Of a stretch of DNA of 25,460 nucleotides, positions 10,597 through 20,239 are shown one piece after another. The DNA lies in NCBI GenBank assembly GCA_020186115.1, contig WSYJ01000145.1, positions 1 to 25,460 of the forward strand, in the 5' to 3' direction. Source of the stretch: Histomonas meleagridis. Taxonomy: Eukaryota > Parabasalia > Tritrichomonadida > Dientamoebidae. Position 1 is the first letter of the stretch, and each line of letters starts with the position of its first letter. The position numbers and the translations under genes were made by a program. The notes under the pieces were generated by a model. The model was not told where the DNA came from. It saw only the letters and a program-made list of their open reading frames with translations, and did not search any database.

Positions 10597-12220
10597 ATGC
10601 CTTCTCAACACCAAAAAGAATTTGTATCATTTATTAAATGGCAAATCGAACAAAAAATATTTGATATTAATGGTAAATATGTTTCTCATGAATATTGAAT
10701 GTTTAATAATTTTTTTTGGAATTAATATAAAATTAATGAAACAGCACTTCATTGGGCAACACGCCAAGGTCATTCTGAAGTTACAAAAGTTCTTTTTTTA
10801 CAAGAAGGAATTGATATTAATGCTAAAGGTATTTATTTGTTTTATTTAAAATTTATTTTAATAATTTTGTATTTCAAAATAATATTTGGAAATTATTCAA
10901 ATTATTTCGAACAGCACTTATTTGGGCATCTTATGAAGGTCATACAGAAATAGTTAAATTACTTCTTGAACAAGAAGGAATTGATATTAATGCTAAAGAT
11001 ATTTATTTGTTTTATTTATAATTTATTTTAATAATTTTTTATTTCAAAATAATATTTGGAAATTATTTAAATTATTTAAAACAGCACTTATTTGGGCATC
11101 TTCAAAAGGTCATACAGAAATAGTTAAATTACTTCTTGAACAAGAAGGAATTGATATTAATGCTAAAAATATTTATTTGTTTTAATTGAAATTTATTTTA
11201 ATATTTTTATATTTCAATATAATATTTGGAAATTATTTATATTATTTGAAACAGCACTTATTAGAGCATCTTGGAATGGTCATACAGAAATAGTTAAATT
11301 ACTTCTTGAACAAGAAGGAATTGATATTAATGAGAAAGATATTTATTTGTTTTAATTGAAATTTATTTTAATATTTTTATATTTCAATATAATATTTGGA
11401 AATTATTTTAAATATTTGATACAGCACTTATTAATGCATCTTTAAATGGTTACACAGAAATAGTTAAATTACTTCTTGAACAAGAAGGAATTGATATTAA
11501 TGAGAAAGATATTTATTTGTTTTATTTGAAATTTATTTTAATAATTTTGGACTATTTCAAGATAATATTTGGAAATTATTTAAATTATTTTATACAGCAC
11601 TTATATGGGCATCTAGAAATGGTCATACAGAAATAGTTAAATTACTTCTTGAACAAGAAGGAATTGATATTAATGCTAAAGATATTTGTTTGTTTTATTT
11701 AATATTTATTTTAATAATTTTTAATTTCAAAATAATATTTGAAAATTATTGAAATTATTTAGAACAGCACTTATTTGGGCATCTTATGAAGGTCATACAG
11801 AAATAGTTAAATTACTTCTTGAACAAGAAGGAATTGATATTAATACTAAAAGTATTTATTTGTTTTATTTGATATTTATTTTAATAATTTTGTATTTCAA
11901 AATAATATTTGGAAATTATTTAAATTATTTAGTACAGCACTTATTTTAGCATCTTCAAAAGGTCATACAAAAATAGTTAAATTACTTCTTGATCAAGAAA
12001 GAATTGATATCGATACTAAAAATATTTATTTGTTTTGTTTCAAGTATTTTTAAATAATATGATATTTCATATAAACATTTGGAATTACTTTCAAACATAT
12101 AAAACAGCGCTTATAATAGCATCAGAAAATAAAAATGCAGAAATTATTCGATTATTTGCAGACAAAATTCAACATCATAAATGTGATGACATAATAAAAC
12201 TAAAAGATTCTCAAGGATAA
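10597..12220 (+). pseudogene. Ankyrin-repeat gene, copy C (9 repeat modules with spacers)
   Basis: It starts at ATG 10597 and ends at TAA 12218-12220. Nine ankyrin repeats are marked at 10742, 10912, 11082, 11252, 11422, 11595, 11765, 11935 and 12105. All spacings are 170 except one of 173, where the spacer gained three bases near 11550. The N-terminal exon-like part and the last module are nearly identical to copy B. The last spacer (about 12034-12104) has a different sequence from the others but the same length. One repeat reads ASLNGY rather than AS..GH, another has KIVKLLLDQE. It has the same problem of frame-shifting spacers as copy B; expression is possible only if they are removed or bypassed. 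Confidence 0.7.
10742..12220 (+). repeat. 170-bp tandem ankyrin modules, copy C
   Basis: The array has the same 170-bp period and spacer sequence as copy B. Two units (starting about 11082 and 11252) share a spacer variant with TTTTAATTG and AATATTTTTATATTTCAATATAA, showing local duplication of single modules. Confidence 0.8.
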
Positions 12221-12439
12221 AAGAGGAAATATTTAAATATTGAAATAAACATTTCCTAAATTCAGTTTGTTTTAATACATTAATATTAACGCATGAAATT
12301 TGATAAATAGAATATTTTATATCATATTTCATTGCATGATTTTCATATAATTTGATGATAATTTTTGTGAAAAATATTATGAAAAATGCATTATAGAATA
12401 TCATTCATTTAATAACACTCAAAATTATTTACTGTTCAT

Positions 12440-12960
12440 AGTATTCTTTACTCTCATCAATATTTATTTTATTTTCATTATTATTTCATTTTCATTTTCA
12501 ATAGTTGTGGTCTCTATTGAATTAGTTGAATCTGAATTTATTTGTCTAAATGATTGTAATCTTTATAATGCTCCTGTTTGATCATGTAAATCACATAATA
12601 AAGATCCCATTTGATGTTGATCAAATTATTTATTCGATAGTAATAATTATGTCTCTAATCTAAATATAATGTCAATGATAATTTCCAATATTGTTCTTTA
12701 TTAATATTAATACTTAATGAATAATTAATTTAGAATTCTTGTATTAATCTTTATACATCTTTTGTATATATTCTTGATTATGTAAATTATATAAATGTTG
12801 TTGTTTAATTGATTTAATGGTAGATAATAAAATATTATTATATTTAGAAAAAATTGATTTATTAAATGTAATTCCATTATTATAAAAATTTTTTACTGTC
12901 GATACATAATAATCTTCTATGAAATGATCAGATTAGAGAATTTTATGAACACACTTTTAT
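12440..12960 (-). pseudogene. BEACH gene remnant, copy D (internally deleted)
   Basis: From about 12440 to 12815 the minus strand matches about 9097-9460 of copy C. The BEACH and WD40 parts are deleted, so the ankyrin 3' flank is joined directly to the 5' part of the gene. Beyond 12815 it departs from the other copies. The minus strand stays partly codon-like there (reads DYYVSTVKNFYNNGITFNKS), which may preserve an upstream piece lost from copies A-C. No functional product is possible. Confidence 0.5.
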
Positions 12961-13958
12961 ATAGGGTCTGTTTATTTCCGAATAATATTTTATTAAATCA
13001 TTTTTTAAGCCTGAAAATAAACAAATAAATACCAATATAAATCTGCTTCACTCACCCTTTCTAATCCTACCCCAAAAAAATAAAATAAAATAAAAAAATT
13101 TTGCACATGCTTCCAGATTTTCGTTGGATTTAATAGAAGATATATGTTAATACTTTACTTTCATAGAATTCTTTTACATTAGTATAAATTCCAATTCAGA
13201 ATATACATCAGAAATTTCTTATCCTTTTACGTATATAATAGATACAATCTCGGATTTAATTTCATTTATTATCTCCAAATATATCAGGTATTCGAATAAA
13301 TATTGAATTCGAAATTATAGTATTGTTTATGATAAATATACCACGATAATTATAATATATCCACCAGGTACAATAAATAAATCATATTCATTACCAAAAT
13401 CAAATTTTTAATATTTCAGGTTATTCATTTTCGAGAAGTAATCAAATTGAAAATATTATGCTTGATGAAAATGTTCGAAATTCATACTTTTTCACATTTT
13501 TCTAATTCAAAGAAACTCGATTTTCGAAAATCGAATTGTTATTATCATTACTGTTTGCTCAATAATTAGTGCTATTATTGTTATATCTTTGCTTGTCATT
13601 TTGCTCATTAAGATCAATAATTAGAAACATCCGAGTGATGAACAAGAAGAAGAAAATTATGAGCAAAGTAATTACGAAGTACAAGCTCATTTCAGGATAA
13701 TAATTTATCATTATCTAATCTGTAAGAAGATCTATTCGACGATGATTTTAAAGAAAAAAATTTATAAATAAAATTTAGACATTGGTTGAATATTTATATA
13801 TTTCTAATAATATTTATATATTTTTGTAGGTTTAATTAAAGTTTTCCATCTTCGTTCGAATTTCTAAGTATAGTTTACTTAGATTACAAATAAATATCTC
13901 GAAAGTTGGAAAGAAAAATTTATCCGAGAGAGATAACTATTTATTGATTTGTTTGATT
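12961..13958 (+). pseudogene. Relic of a single-pass membrane surface protein, within otherwise gene-free DNA
   Basis: Coding traces lie on the plus strand at about 13100-13767. Around 13330-13400 the frame gives a short IYPPGTINKSYSLPKS stretch. At 13532-13621 there is a clear transmembrane segment, about 24 residues rich in I, V, L (IVIIITVCSIISAIIVISLL). It is followed by a TAG at 13622 and an acidic tail (HPSDEQEEENYEQSNYE). With a one-base shift the tail runs on to a TAA at 13765-13767. Ectodomain, one helix and short acidic tail is a common plan for trichomonad surface proteins; the family cannot be named. Stops and shifts mark it as dead. The rest of 12961-13958 shows nothing but AT-rich DNA and the 3' flank of H3. 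Confidence 0.45.
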
Positions 13959-14375
13959 TTAGTTGCGTTCACCACGAATGCGTTGTGCAAGTTGTACATC
14001 ACGTTCCATAATTGTAACACGGTTTGCATGAATTGCACAAAGGTTTGTATCTTCAAAGAGTCCTACAAGATAAGCTTCTGATGCTTCTTGAAGAGCTGCA
14101 ATAGCTGATGATTGGAAACGAAGATCACCACGAAATCCTGACGCAATTTCACGGACAAGACGTTGGAATGGAAGCTTACGGATTAAAAGGTCTGTGCTCT
14201 TTTGGTATTTACGAATTTCACGAAGAGCAACTGTACCTGGTCTGAAACGATGTTGTTTCTTAGCGCCTTGTGAATCAACAACTGGTGTTGACTTACGAGC
14301 TGCCTTAGCACCGAGTGATTTGCGTGGAGTCTTACCACCAGTAGATTTACGAGCTGTTTGTTTTGTACGAGCCAT
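13959..14375 (-). CDS. Histone H3
   Basis: This encodes a core nucleosome histone of 138 residues that pairs with H4 to wrap nuclear DNA. The start at 14375 gives the canonical [10 protein letters not shown] tail; the in-frame upstream extension of 15 residues is rejected because it does not look like H3 and an Inr-like TCATT lies just before 14375. The globular part is nearly standard ([56 protein letters not shown]). Differences from typical H3 include T for A at position 15, S for Q at 19 and a two-residue-longer segment after the second tail lysine block ([12 protein letters not shown]). It is divergent from H4, with about 260 bp between starts, the usual arrangement for coordinated histone expression. 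There is no intron. Confidence 0.98.
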   Translation of the reverse strand: MARTKQTARKSTGGKTPRKSLGAKAARKSTPVVDSQGAKKQHRFRPGTVALREIRKYQKSTDLLIRKLPFQRLVREIASGFRGDLRFQSSAIAALQEASEAYLVGLFEDTNLCAIHANRVTIMERDVQLAQRIRGERN

Positions 14376-14381
14376 TTTGGA

Positions 14382-14386
14382 AATGA
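14382..14386 (-). promoter_or_regulatory. Inr-like element of H3
   Basis: On the minus strand TCATT lies six bases before the H3 ATG. It fits the trichomonad Inr TCAYW and supports the short H3 start. Confidence 0.55.
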
Positions 14387-14553
14387 ATTTGTGAAAATGG
14401 AGGGAAAAATTCGAAAGCATTTTTTTGCCATTATGCTCCTATTTATTTTGAAAGGAATTTTATTATGATATATACTACAAAATTATGGGTCTGAATTGAC
14501 AATATTTTTCACCAAAATTTCAATAATATTACCGGGATTTTCTAACTTAATAA

Positions 14554-14940
<387 letters not shown>

Positions 14941-15350
14941 GTTGTTTAATAAATTTCAAAATCAAATATATTTGATTTGTTTTATATGTTTAAAAACCAA
15001 CACATTTTCATGTCTCTCATTCATCAATGCTTCGAATTCATTTGACCAGCCGATTGCTTCAACCAGATCAGAAATTGCGTATTGGCAATCACCACCCAAA
15101 CAAACATTCTATTTAAAATGCTATCAAATTTAAAGAACTTCTGCGCTCTTAGTTCCTTTGGTAAAATCCATTTAACGAATTCAGTTTCTGGATTAGGAGG
15201 ACGTTACATTTTTGTAAACAACGATAGAAATTTTTCATATCACATTACATTTCACATAAAATCTCAATCACAATTTTGCAATGCGCAACTTCATTCTCTG
15301 CCTTATCTCAGCCTGATTATCAAAAAATTAATTAAATCTCTTTTAAAAGA
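14941..15350. other. Convergent intergenic region between H4 and CSN5
   Basis: About 410 bp have a higher GC content than other spacers here. The minus strand has two open stretches in different frames. One, about 15190-15015, reads PPNPETEFVKWILPKEL and on. The other, about 15105-14970, reads YAISDLVEAIGWSNEFEAL. Neither has a convincing start, and no family is recognised. It could be a dead gene or chance; no RNA gene is seen. Confidence 0.3.
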
Positions 15351-16232
15351 TTATCCAAAAACGGCAGTTTTCATTTTGTGAATCCAAATTCCAGTCTTTC
15401 TATCATTGTTGATAGTGTTGATTCTCTTTATCACAGAGTCCACATCGCCATTTCTTTCTTTTGGTGTGCCGAATTTGTTGACAGTAGCCGATACTTCTTG
15501 AACACCTTTTCCAAGATATTCAGCATTAATACGGAGTGGGGAACATCCTATTGACAAACCATATGACTTCTGGATGATTTCACCGAGGATTTTCCTGTCG
15601 GAATTTGTTGTGAAGTATTTGATATCAAGTTCATAATAATTGTTTGCATCGCTTCCATACTTAACAAACACATCATCAGGTATAGGAGTTTCAAAGTCAT
15701 CAGTTGGGAATGTAATATATGCGCCAAGATGAACTTTACCAGATGAAGTTGTATTGCATGGATCAATAACTAAACCTACAAATGTACCATAAGCACTTTG
15801 TTGAATACGGTGTGAAATAACATCAGTTCGTGAGAAGAAACAATATAATCCTGGATGTGAATGATACCAACCAACTGGTAAATCGTTATGACCAAACATT
15901 GGAGATAAACGCCTGAACTCAATCACATCCCATTGGGCTTCGTCAGTAACAATAACTTGTGTTTCTGAACCAATAACAGATGTTGCAAAAGCATCTGAAA
16001 TATAAATACTGTCTTCCTTGGCTCTGCCGTAAAGGAAACCGACAATTTCTTTTGGAAGTGGTTTTTCGTTTGCTCCTTTGATGGAATGTTTCATCATTGT
16101 TAACAAAGCACGTGGGGTGACAAAAACACGCTTGAAATATTTCTTGTCTTGACGTTTTCGACCTTCTTCAAGATAATCACGTTGAGCTTCGACATCAAAT
16201 TGGAAGAAGTCAGCTTCAGTCGCAGTAGTCAT
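15351..16232 (-). CDS. CSN5: COP9 signalosome subunit 5 (JAMM/MPN+ deneddylase)
   Basis: A 293-residue metalloprotease that removes NEDD8 from cullins as the catalytic subunit of the COP9 signalosome, thereby tuning cullin-RING ubiquitin ligases in nucleus and cytosol. The MPN+ domain spans about residues 32-190. The JAMM zinc site is intact: E62, H124, H126, S134 and D137 (HSHP-x6-SxxD). CSN5 rather than Rpn11 is favoured by the N-terminal FQFD...KKYFK segment, SGKVHLGAYITFP, and the C-terminal YYELDIKYF..NSDRKILGEI stretch. Within the motif GLYCFFS replaces the usual G-YGCWLS. The length is a little short of animal CSN5 (about 334). It is divergent from the MON2-like gene and convergent with H4. 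Rpn11 is the main alternative. Confidence 0.88.
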   Translation of the reverse strand: MTTATEADFFQFDVEAQRDYLEEGRKRQDKKYFKRVFVTPRALLTMMKHSIKGANEKPLPKEIVGFLYGRAKEDSIYISDAFATSVIGSETQVIVTDEAQWDVIEFRRLSPMFGHNDLPVGWYHSHPGLYCFFSRTDVISHRIQQSAYGTFVGLVIDPCNTTSSGKVHLGAYITFPTDDFETPIPDDVFVKYGSDANNYYELDIKYFTTNSDRKILGEIIQKSYGLSIGCSPLRINAEYLGKGVQEVSATVNKFGTPKERNGDVDSVIKRINTINNDRKTGIWIHKMKTAVFG

Positions 16233-16561
16233 TTTTGAAAACCGTTTATCCGAATTGTGTCAAAATTATTTGAACGATAAAATTGCACTCAATTTTTGCC
16301 AAGATTTTGTTTTCTTCTTTGTCTGACTTCCTTTTAAAAGATATCTTAAATCTTGATATCTCTTTCTTATTTTTTCAAAAGTGTTTTGTTTAATCTTATT
16401 TTCCAAAAGTTTTTGAAAAATGATTTTTATGTAATTTAAATAAATTAATATGTTTTGAACAAAAAATCAAAAACAAAAAACATGTTTATCATTTGATGTT
16501 TTTCTTGTGTAAAAATTTGTATAATATGTGTTCTTAATAAGATTTATTGTAAGAACAAAGA
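16233..16561. promoter_or_regulatory. Divergent promoter region between CSN5 and MON2-like gene
   Basis: An AT-rich stretch of about 330 bp contains both promoters. No clear TCAYW Inr is found at the usual distance for either gene; the nearest is a weak TCAAA just before the CSN5 ATG. No gene is visible in it. Confidence 0.4.
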
Positions 16562-19500
16562 ATGGGGCACTCCAAGAGAATGGAGATGGAAAAATTGGAA
16601 CTTCTCACAAGTCTCCAAAATGAAATCAATAAATTCTTATATTTAAATGAATCCTCTATTGTATCTGCAGTAAAAATTCAAATTACAAAGACATTCGTTT
16701 TTCCAATTTCTTCAAAAGATAATCCATTCCCCAATGCATTTCTTTTAATATTAAGATCTAAAAAAGCCGGGAAAGAAAAACAGACACTTATTAAATTGAT
16801 GAATGATTGTGTTTCATTACATTTATTTAATAATGATGCTTTTGCTTTAATATTACAAGCTTATTTTGAAAATCTTTCAAATATAGATAAAAGCTTTGTT
16901 AATAATTTAATGCAGTTAATGCCAATTCTTATACCAAAAAACATTGAATGCTTAAATGTAATATCTCTTTTCTATTCAATTGTTTTTAGTATATATAAAA
17001 CAGACTCTGATGATCTACTCGATTTAGTACAACAAATGACATCAGCAATTTTTTCTACTATCGAAAATCTTAAATTATCAATTTTCACATATGATAATAT
17101 TAAATTTCCCAACAGCGCAATAGCATGTATATATTTTTTAATGAACGATCTTGTTTTATGCATTGAAGGCAAATCCTCAAAATTTCTAAAAATTCCATCA
17201 ATTCCAATGTCAACAGAAATCTTTAATATGATTATAAGTGAACATAATGACATTATTATTCAACATAACCAACTTTTAAAAGTCATTGGACCAGTTATAA
17301 AGCCTCCATTGACGACACAAAATGTTAATTACATCTGTACATTTATGGAAAATTATTTTTTAATTCTTCCAAAAGTAGGAAATTCATTTTTAGTCTCCAT
17401 ATTACAGAAAAGCAATAATCCTTTGTTGTATCTTCTAATTCGATATACGCATACACATCAACCGAATCTTTTTATTCATATGAAAATAGACACATTACAA
17501 AAAATTTTTAATGTTTTAGATAATTCATTTGAAGTAAATTTACCTTTAATATCATTAGAATTTTCTAATTTATGGGACTCAATTAATGATTTACCATATT
17601 ATTGTAAAGTCACTTCAATTGAATTTATTTATTCATTTGTTACGTCATTAACGTCAAATGAAAACACATCAAAAGAAATTCAATCGAAAATAAACGTTCT
17701 CTGGCCTAACGTTCTCTCGTTAATAATTAAAGGAATAAAACTTACAAAATCGAATTATTCCGAACATATCTTTTGTATTTATAAGACTTTTTTAGAGGTC
17801 ATTGAAGATAAATGTTGTATCTCAATAATGATATGTGTATTATGTAGTTTTGTTGCCAAACAAAAATTATATCGTAAAACTCCTCATTCTCTTGAAACAT
17901 TATCCAATGAAATTTTACATGATAATATAATAGGATATGGATTTAAGAAGAAAAGAGCTATCGCGTATCAATTATTACTTACATTATTATATAATTCACC
18001 ATTACTCTTCACCAATTATTATTTACGACTCTTTTTATCACTTGGAATGTATCCTAATTCCAAAATTGATCCGAAATTCACATTAAAAATCGAAACTAAA
18101 GAACTTATTAAAATGTGTTTAATCCTTTTAACAGGATCACCATTTTGCGTTAATTTTTTAAGCCAAATTTTAGTCACAAACAAATTCCGTTTTACTGAAA
18201 TCTGGGGACATATCCAAGAACAAATTCCAGAGTTAATACTTAATGACAAAGACAATGATAAAGAGAAAGAAATATTTCGTTTAATCAATGAAATCGTGAC
18301 GAATTGTTTCGATGAATCAATCATTAAAATCATATTGACGATAATCAAACGAACGAATTCATTAAAGTTAAAACCATTAATGAACATAATACGTTCGATA
18401 TTATTACATAGTGCGAACAAGATTAATCATTGTTGGGATGACTTATTAACTATAATATCTCCGTCGACTAATTTTAATGATGACAACGAAGTATTATCAA
18501 TAGCGTTTGCGTCATTAAATATAATATGTAATGAACATTTCCAAAAGCTAAGCGAAGAAGAAATGCAAAAATGTATTTCAATAATATTCGAATTCGCATT
18601 ACAAAACGTCAACATTAATATATCGTTGGCTGCTTTCGGTCTTTTATGGATTATAACTCCTTTCATTAACCAGATTTCGAGGTTTTGGAAGAGAATTCTT
18701 AGTGAAATTCTTGTGTTTTTTAATGACTTGAGATGTGACGTATCACTTTGCGCAGTGAGAACATTCTTCTCGTTGTTGTCTTCAAATATTACTCAAACGC
18801 CAAATGATATTTATGATCATTTGATCGAAAATTGTTTCATTCCGTATTTGATGACTTTTACAACTGAGAATTCGGAAACTTGGAACGTACAAAATTTGAT
18901 TTTGCTTGAGATATGTCATTGCGTTTGTTCGTGTTGGGATTACTTCGTGAAAAATGTTCAATTCGTGAGGAATTTTTGGGAATTGTTGATCGAAAAACAA
19001 TTGACATTTTTGATGAATTGTAAAGACCAGGAAATTAACGTTAACGCTCAGCAGTTTTATGAAGAGGCTTTGAAATGTAAGAAACTTGATGAGAGATTAA
19101 GAGATATTTTGATTTCGTCTTACGTAAGATCTGTCGAATATTTTTTGAAAAATGAACCTTCAAATTCGTTGGTAATATCAGCAATTGGAAGGTTTTATTC
19201 AACTATGTTTTCGATACAAATCGAGTTTTTCACTCAAAAACAATTAGATTTATGGTTAAGTTCATGTGAATCAATTGTTTTAACTTTACCATCGGAAAAC
19301 TACGTTCACATAACTTCCCATAAGGTTATTGAAAGTTGTATAGATGTTTTATTTATGAAACAAGAGTTTTATCAATCAATTTTATCTTCATTAGTTAACA
19401 TTTGCGAGAAAACGTTAAGCACTTTAGTGAGAACGTTTATTTTTGATCAGTTATTAACGGTTTTGAAAACAAAAATTGAGCCAAACCGTTTTCTAGATTT

Positions 19501-20095
19501 TATATTTCATTGTCAACGACTTTTCTCATTAACAGAAGCAACAACTTTTATTCAAGGGGTATTATCATATAATTTTCAAATAACGGAAGAAAATGCTCAA
19601 AAATATTTTGAAATATTAGATTTTATTGGCAATATCTCAATTCGATTATGGCCCCAAATTAGTTTAGAGTTAATTCAAGTATTACCATTAGTAAGCATTG
19701 ATTCCCAACTTTCATTTGTGTCTAAAATTAGTAAAGATGCCGAACTATTAATAAATTGTTGGAATCAATTGTGCGAATATAATTCGCCAATTTTTTCTGA
19801 ATCTTTTTTTACTAACTGTTACCAAATAATATTAAATCATCTATATGATAAACTATCATCTAATGATGAACAAATTGTAATTTTGATACTTTCGTTTATC
19901 CAAAAAACAAATGCGTCACCAAAACACATCGGAGAAAACGAGAAATTCACAAAATGGCATATTTTCTCAATATTACCTTATTTATTCCCTCTTTTAAATC
20001 ATAAAAACCAAAACATACGTGAAATGGCTCGAAACACTTTTGTTTGTTTACAAAACGAAATGAAATCTTGTTATTCAATAAATGTTTTCAATTAA
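16562..20095 (+). CDS. MON2-like DCB/HUS trafficking scaffold protein
   Basis: A 1177-residue all-helical, HEAT-like protein without a recognisable Sec7 domain. It resembles MON2/Ysl2, which is related to large Arf guanine-nucleotide exchange factors and works at the trans-Golgi and endosomes with flippases. Residues about 10-170 look like the DCB region (TLIKLMNDCVSLHLF and so on). Residues about 184-245 match the HUS-type pattern: small residue-rich helix, LCIEGKSSKFLKI, SIPMSTEIF, then SEHNDIIIQHNQLL. Residues about 700-830 match MON2 proteins: FWKRILSEILVFFNDLRCDV, SETWNVQNLILLEI, FWELLIEKQL. Human and yeast MON2 are about 1650-1720 long, so this one is shortened. The first ATG is used; alternatives at residues 7 and 9 are possible. 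It is one exon. A Sec7-less BIG relative is the alternative. Confidence 0.7.
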   Translation: MGHSKRMEMEKLELLTSLQNEINKFLYLNESSIVSAVKIQITKTFVFPISSKDNPFPNAFLLILRSKKAGKEKQTLIKLMNDCVSLHLFNNDAFALILQAYFENLSNIDKSFVNNLMQLMPILIPKNIECLNVISLFYSIVFSIYKTDSDDLLDLVQQMTSAIFSTIENLKLSIFTYDNIKFPNSAIACIYFLMNDLVLCIEGKSSKFLKIPSIPMSTEIFNMIISEHNDIIIQHNQLLKVIGPVIKPPLTTQNVNYICTFMENYFLILPKVGNSFLVSILQKSNNPLLYLLIRYTHTHQPNLFIHMKIDTLQKIFNVLDNSFEVNLPLISLEFSNLWDSINDLPYYCKVTSIEFIYSFVTSLTSNENTSKEIQSKINVLWPNVLSLIIKGIKLTKSNYSEHIFCIYKTFLEVIEDKCCISIMICVLCSFVAKQKLYRKTPHSLETLSNEILHDNIIGYGFKKKRAIAYQLLLTLLYNSPLLFTNYYLRLFLSLGMYPNSKIDPKFTLKIETKELIKMCLILLTGSPFCVNFLSQILVTNKFRFTEIWGHIQEQIPELILNDKDNDKEKEIFRLINEIVTNCFDESIIKIILTIIKRTNSLKLKPLMNIIRSILLHSANKINHCWDDLLTIISPSTNFNDDNEVLSIAFASLNIICNEHFQKLSEEEMQKCISIIFEFALQNVNINISLAAFGLLWIITPFINQISRFWKRILSEILVFFNDLRCDVSLCAVRTFFSLLSSNITQTPNDIYDHLIENCFIPYLMTFTTENSETWNVQNLILLEICHCVCSCWDYFVKNVQFVRNFWELLIEKQLTFLMNCKDQEINVNAQQFYEEALKCKKLDERLRDILISSYVRSVEYFLKNEPSNSLVISAIGRFYSTMFSIQIEFFTQKQLDLWLSSCESIVLTLPSENYVHITSHKVIESCIDVLFMKQEFYQSILSSLVNICEKTLSTLVRTFIFDQLLTVLKTKIEPNRFLDFIFHCQRLFSLTEATTFIQGVLSYNFQITEENAQKYFEILDFIGNISIRLWPQISLELIQVLPLVSIDSQLSFVSKISKDAELLINCWNQLCEYNSPIFSESFFTNCYQIILNHLYDKLSSNDEQIVILILSFIQKTNASPKHIGENEKFTKWHIFSILPYLFPLLNHKNQNIREMARNTFVCLQNEMKSCYSINVFN

Positions 20096-20239
20096 ATTTT
20101 TTTGTTTAATTAAAAAATAATTGTGACATACGATTAAAATCAATTGAAATTATCAACGAGAATTGGGGTGCATCATACGATATCGTATTTTTTGTATGGT
20201 TTATTTAAGCTGCTTCTTTTCCAAAACAGAATCTGAAAA
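20096..20239 (+). promoter_or_regulatory. Short intergenic promoter region with 14-bp palindrome
   Basis: Only 144 bp separate the MON2-like stop from the RasGEF start. At 20175-20188 there is a perfect palindrome ATACGATATCGTAT, about 50 bases before the RasGEF ATG, a possible binding site for a dimeric or Myb-like regulator. No clear Inr is seen. Confidence 0.35.

Larger units (their letters stand above)
9225..12430. repeat. Direct copy of the 3052-7080 unit
   Basis: This matches copy B in the same orientation from the BEACH 5' end through the ankyrin gene and its 3' flank. Copy C has nine ankyrin modules where B has fourteen, so the array length changed by unequal recombination. Differences elsewhere are scattered substitutions and homopolymer indels. 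Confidence 0.8.

Noticed and set aside
14376-14420. Longer H3 start giving 15 extra residues
   Set aside because: The canonical [10 protein letters not shown] start is preceded by a good Inr-like TCATT, and the extension has no histone likeness.
15082-15381. Plus-strand protein of 99 codons
   Set aside because: It overlaps the CSN5 3' end on the other strand, has no recognisable composition or motif, and lies in a convergent intergenic region.
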